NCBI GenBank assembly: GCA_004553485.1 | Contig: SFLG01000077.1 | Span: 1 to 9,330, forward strand | Direction: 5' to 3' | Source: Bacteroidales bacterium | GTDB lineage: Bacteria; Bacteroidota; Bacteroidia; Bacteroidales; Muribaculaceae | DNA: 9,330 nt | In this document: positions 4,895 through 9,330 of the stretch, in pieces | How positions within the stretch are numbered: position 1 is the first letter of the stretch | Layout: every line of letters starts with the position of its first letter | Position numbers and translations under genes: made by a program | Notes under the pieces: model-generated | What the model was told of the DNA's origin: nothing | Databases searched by the model: none | The model's input: only the letters and a program-made list of their open reading frames with translations

Positions 4895-6535
4895 ATGGCA
4901 GATTTACAGACAATAATAGCGCAGAAATTCCCGCAGGCAAAGATCGAGACGCTGAACGGTCAGCTCACGGTCACCGTCGACGACAAAGACTGGCACAGCC
5001 TGGCACGGACACTGCGCGACCTTGAAGACACCCCGCAGGATTTCCTGGTCACAATCGTCGGCATGGACTGGCCCGACGGCTCGCTGGGCTGCGTCTACGA
5101 AATGATGTCGTCCAAAGACCCCGAAGGCAAGGTGCTGGCCGTGCGCGTCGCTACCGCCGACCGCAAAAAGCCCATGCTGCACTCGGTTTACGACGTATGG
5201 GCCGTGGCAACACTGCTCGAGCGCGAGGTCTACGACTTCTTCGGCATCATCTTCATCGGCAACCCCGACATGCGCCGCCTGTTCCTTAACATCGACTGGG
5301 TGGGCTACCCCCTGCGCAAAGACTATGACGCCAACCCCGAGCTCAACCCCATCAGCATCGAGAGCGAGCGCCAGACCGACTTCACCGACACATGGGTGGA
5401 GAACGCCGACGGCAAGGTGGAGCACAAGCAGGTGCGTGTGTTCGATGACGACGACTTCGTAATCAACATCGGCCCCCAGCACCCCGCCACTCACGGCGTG
5501 CTGCGCTTCCGCACAGCCCTCGACGGCGAGGAGATTAAGAAGATCGACGTCTACATGGGCTATATCCACCGCGGCATCGAAAAGCTCAGCGAGGACCTCA
5601 CCTACCAGCAGACGCTGCCCTTCATGGACCGTATGGACTACTTCTCGGCCCACAACTACCACCACGGCCTGTGCATGGTATACGAGAAGGCCGCCGGCAT
5701 CGAAATCAGCCGCCGCGCCCAGGTAATACGCGTGATGATGGACGAGCTGAGCCGCATCGCCAGCCACTGCCTCTTCATGGGCACATACTGCATGGACCTC
5801 GGCGCCACAACGATGCTCTTCTATACACTGCGTGTGCGTGAGCAGATCCTCGACATCATGGAGAAGACCTGCGGCGCCCGCATGACCTTCAACTACGACT
5901 GTATCGGCGGCGTCATGCAGGACCTCGCTCCCGACTTCGTCAGCGACGTTCACGCCCTGCTCGACGTACTGCCCGCAAACATCAAGGAATACAACAAAAT
6001 CTTCACCGGCAACATCATTGCCCGCAACCGTATGGAAGGCGTGGGCGTGCTCAGCCGCGAGGACGCCATCGGCTACGGCGTCACCGGCCCCAGCGGACGT
6101 GCCAGCGGCTTTGCCTGCGACGTGCGCAAGTGGGTGCCCTACAGCATCTATAACGAGCTGGAGTTTGACGAGGTCCTCGCCACCGAGGGCGACGCCATGG
6201 CCCGCTTCAAATGCCGCCTGAGCGAAATCGAGCAGTCGGCGCGCATCCTCGCCCAGCTGGTCGACAACATCCCCGAGGGCGAATACTGCGTCAAGGTGCC
6301 CAAGGTGCTCAAACTCCCCGCAGGAAGCTGGTTCTCGATGGTCGAGGGCTGCCGCGGCATCCTCGGCATCTACCTCGAGAGCGACGGCACCACAAAGCCC
6401 TACCGCCTCAAGCTGGCGCCTCCCTGCCTCACACAGGCCGGCGTGGTGGACCACATCACCCGCGGCCAAAAGATTGCCGACCTCATCACCATCGGCGGCT
6501 CGATGGACTACATCGTGCCCGACATGGACCGCTGA
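4895..6535 (+). CDS. nuoCD: NADH-quinone oxidoreductase fused subunits C and D (NuoCD)
   Basis: This protein fuses the two quinone-module subunits of complex I. Residues 1-145 are the NuoC domain with LEREVYDFFGI (108-118), NPDMRRLF (123-130) and YPLRKDYD (138-145). A charged linker (about 150-185) follows, then the NuoD domain. NuoD shows NIGPQHPATHGVLRF (from 191), GYIHRGIEKL, and the MDELSRIASH and GPSGRASG segments. His200 and Tyr249 (in DRMDYF) are spaced 49 residues apart, as are the quinone-headgroup His and Tyr of Thermus and mitochondrial enzymes, so the quinone site looks intact. At 546 residues it is full length. In E. coli the fused nuoC(D) is followed by nuoE; here nuoH comes next after 80 bases, so the NADH-oxidising module is not encoded at this point. 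No Shine-Dalgarno is seen. Confidence 0.97.
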   Translation: MADLQTIIAQKFPQAKIETLNGQLTVTVDDKDWHSLARTLRDLEDTPQDFLVTIVGMDWPDGSLGCVYEMMSSKDPEGKVLAVRVATADRKKPMLHSVYDVWAVATLLEREVYDFFGIIFIGNPDMRRLFLNIDWVGYPLRKDYDANPELNPISIESERQTDFTDTWVENADGKVEHKQVRVFDDDDFVINIGPQHPATHGVLRFRTALDGEEIKKIDVYMGYIHRGIEKLSEDLTYQQTLPFMDRMDYFSAHNYHHGLCMVYEKAAGIEISRRAQVIRVMMDELSRIASHCLFMGTYCMDLGATTMLFYTLRVREQILDIMEKTCGARMTFNYDCIGGVMQDLAPDFVSDVHALLDVLPANIKEYNKIFTGNIIARNRMEGVGVLSREDAIGYGVTGPSGRASGFACDVRKWVPYSIYNELEFDEVLATEGDAMARFKCRLSEIEQSARILAQLVDNIPEGEYCVKVPKVLKLPAGSWFSMVEGCRGILGIYLESDGTTKPYRLKLAPPCLTQAGVVDHITRGQKIADLITIGGSMDYIVPDMDR

Positions 6536-6615
6536 CATCCGGCGCAAACGTCACTCAGACAACCGTCATTACACAATACGTCAAAACACGAAGCTGTTAA
6601 TATAACATCAGACTA

Positions 6616-7722
6616 ATGAACTTATTAGCTGCCATATCCGCCAACGACGCCTCGACAATATCGATGTGGGTGCACAACTTCCTGCTCGATACTTGCGGCC
6701 TGGCCCCCTGGCTTGTCGTCACCATCGAGTGCCTGCTCATCGGTGTGGGCCTGCTGTTGCTCTACACCATCCTGGCCCTCTTCTACATCCTGTACGAGCG
6801 CAAAATTTGCGCCTGGTTCCAGTGCCGCCTCGGCCCCAACCGCGTGGGCCCCTGGGGTCTGATACAGTCGGTGGCCGACGCCATCAAGATGCTCACCAAA
6901 GAGCTCATCCATCTTAAAAATATCGACCGCTTCCTCTTTGCCCTCGCTCCCTACCTGGTCATCATAGCGTCGGTACTGGCCTTCGCCGTACTGCCCTGGG
7001 GCAACGGATGGCAGGTCATCGACTTCAACGTCGGCATCTTCTTCCTCGTCGCCGTGTCGTCGATAGGCGTGCTGGGTATACTGCTGGCAGGCTGGTCGTC
7101 AAACAACAAGTTCACCCTCATCGGCGCCCTCCGCTCGGGCTCGCAGATGGTCAGCTACGAGCTTTCGATAGGTCTGTCCGTAGTGACGATGGTGGCCCTC
7201 GCCGGTACAATGAGCGTCAGCGAGATAGTGCTTGCGCAAGACCGCCTGTGGTTCATCTTCTCGGGCCACATCAGCGCCATCATCGCCTTCGTCATCTACC
7301 TCATCGCCGGCACCGCCGAGACCAACCGCGGCCCGTTCGACCTCCCCGAGGCCGAGAGCGAGCTCACAGCCGGTTACCACACCGAATACTCGGGCATACA
7401 CTTCGGCTTCTTCTACCTGGCCGAGTACCTCAATCTGTTCATCGTCTCGGGAGTGGCCTCGCTGCTCTTCTTCGGTGGTTGGATGCCCCTGCACATACCC
7501 GGATGGGAGTCGTTCAACACCATCATGGACTACATCCCCGGCACAATATGGTTCCTGGGCAAGGCTTTCGTACTCAGCTTCGTGATTATCTGGTTCAAGT
7601 GGACTTTCCCCCGTCTGCGCATCGACCAGATGCTCAAGCTCGAGTGGAAATACCTGCTGCCCTTCAGCCTGTTCAACCTCGTGCTGATGGCTCTTATCAT
7701 CGTTTTCGACTGGAAACTCTGA
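6616..7722 (+). CDS. nuoH: NADH-quinone oxidoreductase subunit H (complex I NuoH)
   Basis: NuoH (mitochondrial ND1) is the membrane subunit that forms much of the quinone channel and links quinone reduction to proton pumping. The 368-residue protein is full length with about eight or nine transmembrane helices. It shows ERK (61-63), GPNRVGPWG (73-81), SVADAIKMLTKE (85-96), the GW-NNKF loop (159-166), and the acidic loop AETNRGPFDLPEAESEL (234-250) followed by YHTEYSG. FPRLRIDQ (331-338) closes the family pattern. All key acidic residues are present. No Shine-Dalgarno is seen; the start gives the expected N-terminal length. The next gene is atpD, not nuoI. Confidence 0.97.
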   Translation: MNLLAAISANDASTISMWVHNFLLDTCGLAPWLVVTIECLLIGVGLLLLYTILALFYILYERKICAWFQCRLGPNRVGPWGLIQSVADAIKMLTKELIHLKNIDRFLFALAPYLVIIASVLAFAVLPWGNGWQVIDFNVGIFFLVAVSSIGVLGILLAGWSSNNKFTLIGALRSGSQMVSYELSIGLSVVTMVALAGTMSVSEIVLAQDRLWFIFSGHISAIIAFVIYLIAGTAETNRGPFDLPEAESELTAGYHTEYSGIHFGFFYLAEYLNLFIVSGVASLLFFGGWMPLHIPGWESFNTIMDYIPGTIWFLGKAFVLSFVIIWFKWTFPRLRIDQMLKLEWKYLLPFSLFNLVLMALIIVFDWKL

Positions 7723-7815
7723 CCCTCCCGCCAAACATCCCGTTGTACGGAGGCGTTTAACCTCAGTCGCCGCAACAACTTTAATTCTGATTAACCATAT
7801 CAACTCCAAATACAA

Positions 7816-9321
7816 ATGAGCGAAACAATAGGTAAAGTATCGCAGGTAATCGGCCCGGTGGTCGACGTCGTATTCGACGGCGAGCAGAACATCATACCGC
7901 CCATTTACACGGCCCTTGCCATTGAGCGCGAAGGCGAGAACCCCCTCATCCTCGAGGTAGAGCAGCACATCGGCGAGGAAACCGCCCGCTGCGTGGCCAT
8001 GGAAAGCACCGACGGCTTGCAACGCGGCATGACGGTGAAATCGATGGGCCATGGTATAGCGGTGCCCACAGGCGACCAGATCAAGGGACGCCTGCTCAAC
8101 GTCCTGGGCAACGCCATCGACAACCTGCCGGCTCTCGACCGCAGCAACCTGCGCGACATCCATCAGCCTGCGCCCGAGTTCGACGAGCTCACCATCTCCA
8201 CCGAAATACTTACCACGGGCATCAAGGTCATCGACCTGCTCGAGCCATACTCGAAAGGCGGTAAAATCGGCCTCTTCGGCGGCGCCGGCGTAGGCAAGAC
8301 CGTGCTCATCATGGAGCTGATTAACAATATCGCCAAGGGCCACGACGGCTTCTCGGTATTCACCGGTGTCGGCGAGCGTACCCGCGAAGGCAACGACCTG
8401 CTGCGCGAGATGATCGAGAGCGGCGTAATGCGCTACGGCAAAGAGTTCAGAGAAGGTATGGAAAAAGACCAGTGGAACCTTGCCGACGTAAACATGAAAG
8501 AGCTTGGCGAGTCGCAGGCCACCCTGGTGTTCGGCCAGATGAACGAGCCGCCCGGCGCACGTCTGCGCGTGGCCCTCACCGGCCTCACCGTCGCCGAGCA
8601 GTTCCGCGACGGCGGTTCGGGCGGCAAGGACGTGCTGCTGTTTATCGACAACATCTTCCGTTTCACCCAGGCCGGTTCGGAGGTTTCGGCTCTGCTGGGC
8701 CGCATGCCCTCGGCTGTAGGTTACCAGCCCACGCTGTCGTCCGAGATGGGCGCCCTGCAGGAGCGCATCGCCTCGACAAAGAACGGCTCCATCACCTCGG
8801 TGCAGGCCGTATACGTCCCCGCCGACGACCTTACCGACCCCGCTCCCGCTACAACCTTCACCTTCCTCGACGCCACCACAGTGCTGTCGCGTAAGATTAC
8901 CGAGCTGGGTATCTACCCCGCCGTCGACCCCCTCGAGTCGACATCGCGTATCCTCGACCCCAACATCATCGGCGAAGAGCACTACAACGTTGCCCAGCAG
9001 GTCAAGCAGCTGCTCCAGCACTACAACGAGCTGCAGGACATCATTGCCATCCTCGGCGTGGACGAGCTCTCCGACGCCGACAAACTCGTCGTGGCACGCG
9101 CCCGCCGCGCCCAGCGCTTCTTCTCGCAGCCCTTCCACGTGGCCGAGCAGTTTACCGGTCTCCCCGGCGTGATGGTGCCCCTCAGCGAGACAATACGCGG
9201 CTTTAAGATGATCCTCGCCGGCGAGGTCGACGACCTGCCCGAGCAGGCCTTCATGAACGTCGGCACCATCGACGAAGCCATCGCCAAGGGCAAGAAGCTC
9301 ATCGCCGAGGCCAAGCAGTGA
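7816..9321 (+). CDS. atpD: F-type ATP synthase subunit beta (AtpD)
   Basis: AtpD is the catalytic subunit of the F1 head and makes ATP from ADP and phosphate as protons flow through Fo. The 501 residues begin with the beta-barrel domain (GKVSQVIGPVVDVVF). The P-loop GGAGVGKT is at 155-162 (Lys161), the catalytic Glu187 is in GVGERTREGND, and the Walker B aspartate is at about 278 in LLFIDNIFRFT. Compared with E. coli there are about 30 extra residues between the catalytic Glu and Walker B (roughly 205-234), a segment I know from Bacteroidetes beta subunits. The lever motif reads DELSDAD (416-422) instead of DELSEED. In Bacteroides atpD heads the atp operon, so atpC probably lies just past the window. 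The 93-base gap before it holds only a one-mismatch -7 match, TAATTCTG at 7782-7789, and no Shine-Dalgarno at the start. Confidence 0.97.
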   Translation: MSETIGKVSQVIGPVVDVVFDGEQNIIPPIYTALAIEREGENPLILEVEQHIGEETARCVAMESTDGLQRGMTVKSMGHGIAVPTGDQIKGRLLNVLGNAIDNLPALDRSNLRDIHQPAPEFDELTISTEILTTGIKVIDLLEPYSKGGKIGLFGGAGVGKTVLIMELINNIAKGHDGFSVFTGVGERTREGNDLLREMIESGVMRYGKEFREGMEKDQWNLADVNMKELGESQATLVFGQMNEPPGARLRVALTGLTVAEQFRDGGSGGKDVLLFIDNIFRFTQAGSEVSALLGRMPSAVGYQPTLSSEMGALQERIASTKNGSITSVQAVYVPADDLTDPAPATTFTFLDATTVLSRKITELGIYPAVDPLESTSRILDPNIIGEEHYNVAQQVKQLLQHYNELQDIIAILGVDELSDADKLVVARARRAQRFFSQPFHVAEQFTGLPGVMVPLSETIRGFKMILAGEVDDLPEQAFMNVGTIDEAIAKGKKLIAEAKQ

Positions 9322-9330
9322 CCAAGGCCC

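Noticed and set aside
5639..5686. Apparent loss of the quinone-binding tyrosine in NuoD, judged from the HGLCMVYEK segment
   Set aside because: The tyrosine 49 residues after the quinone His is the one in DRMDYF (Tyr249), and it is present. The later Tyr in AYSLAVEK of other species is not invariant.
7099..9138. 679-residue open frame on the minus strand across nuoH and atpD
   Set aside because: It lies opposite two well-supported genes, its translation is rich in His, Asp, Glu, Gly and Val with no recognisable domain, and GC-rich codon bias commonly leaves such frames open. The same applies to the antisense frames at 4904-6547 and 2458-3816, and to the plus-strand frame 60-1082 opposite fabD.

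Overview
The window reads as a GC-rich member of the Bacteroidales. The family is not assigned. Four things point there: promoters of the Bacteroidetes -7 type (TAnnTTTG) in AT-rich gaps, a complex I operon with fused nuoCD and no nuoE/F/G between nuoCD and nuoH, an ATP synthase beta subunit with a long extra segment of the kind seen in this phylum, and few Shine-Dalgarno sequences. It is mostly chromosomal housekeeping DNA. I see no mobile element, CRISPR array, tRNA, rRNA or defence gene.

Layout, left to right: (1) positions 1-110 hold a short hairpin and otherwise nothing recognisable. (2) fabD (malonyl-CoA:ACP transacylase) lies on the minus strand, complete. (3) A 285-bp AT-rich divergent gap carries a good fabD promoter and a 20-bp-period tandem repeat. 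(4) tatA and tatC encode a two-component twin-arginine protein export system. (5) A C/T-rich gap with a perfect 26-bp palindrome precedes a dicarboxylate/amino acid:cation symporter (SLC1/DAACS fold) with altered cation- and substrate-site residues. (6) A strong-looking promoter and a leader hairpin precede nuoA-nuoB-nuoCD-nuoH, the quinone-side and first membrane subunits of complex I. (7) atpD, the catalytic beta subunit of F1-ATPase, is complete and ends 9 bases before the window edge.

The nuo genes would encode part of a proton-pumping quinone reductase, and atpD part of the ATP synthase that uses the proton gradient. The tat export system and the symporter also depend on membrane ion gradients, but nothing in the sequence ties them to the nuo operon.

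The most notable feature is the gene order at the right end. nuoH is followed after 93 bases by atpD, where nuoI and then nuoJKLMN would normally come. Either the nuo operon is split or truncated here, or this is an assembly join. No clearly novel system was found. The other points of interest are small: the palindrome, the fabD promoter repeats, a 21-bp repeat pair in two gaps, and the unusual symporter and TatC residues.
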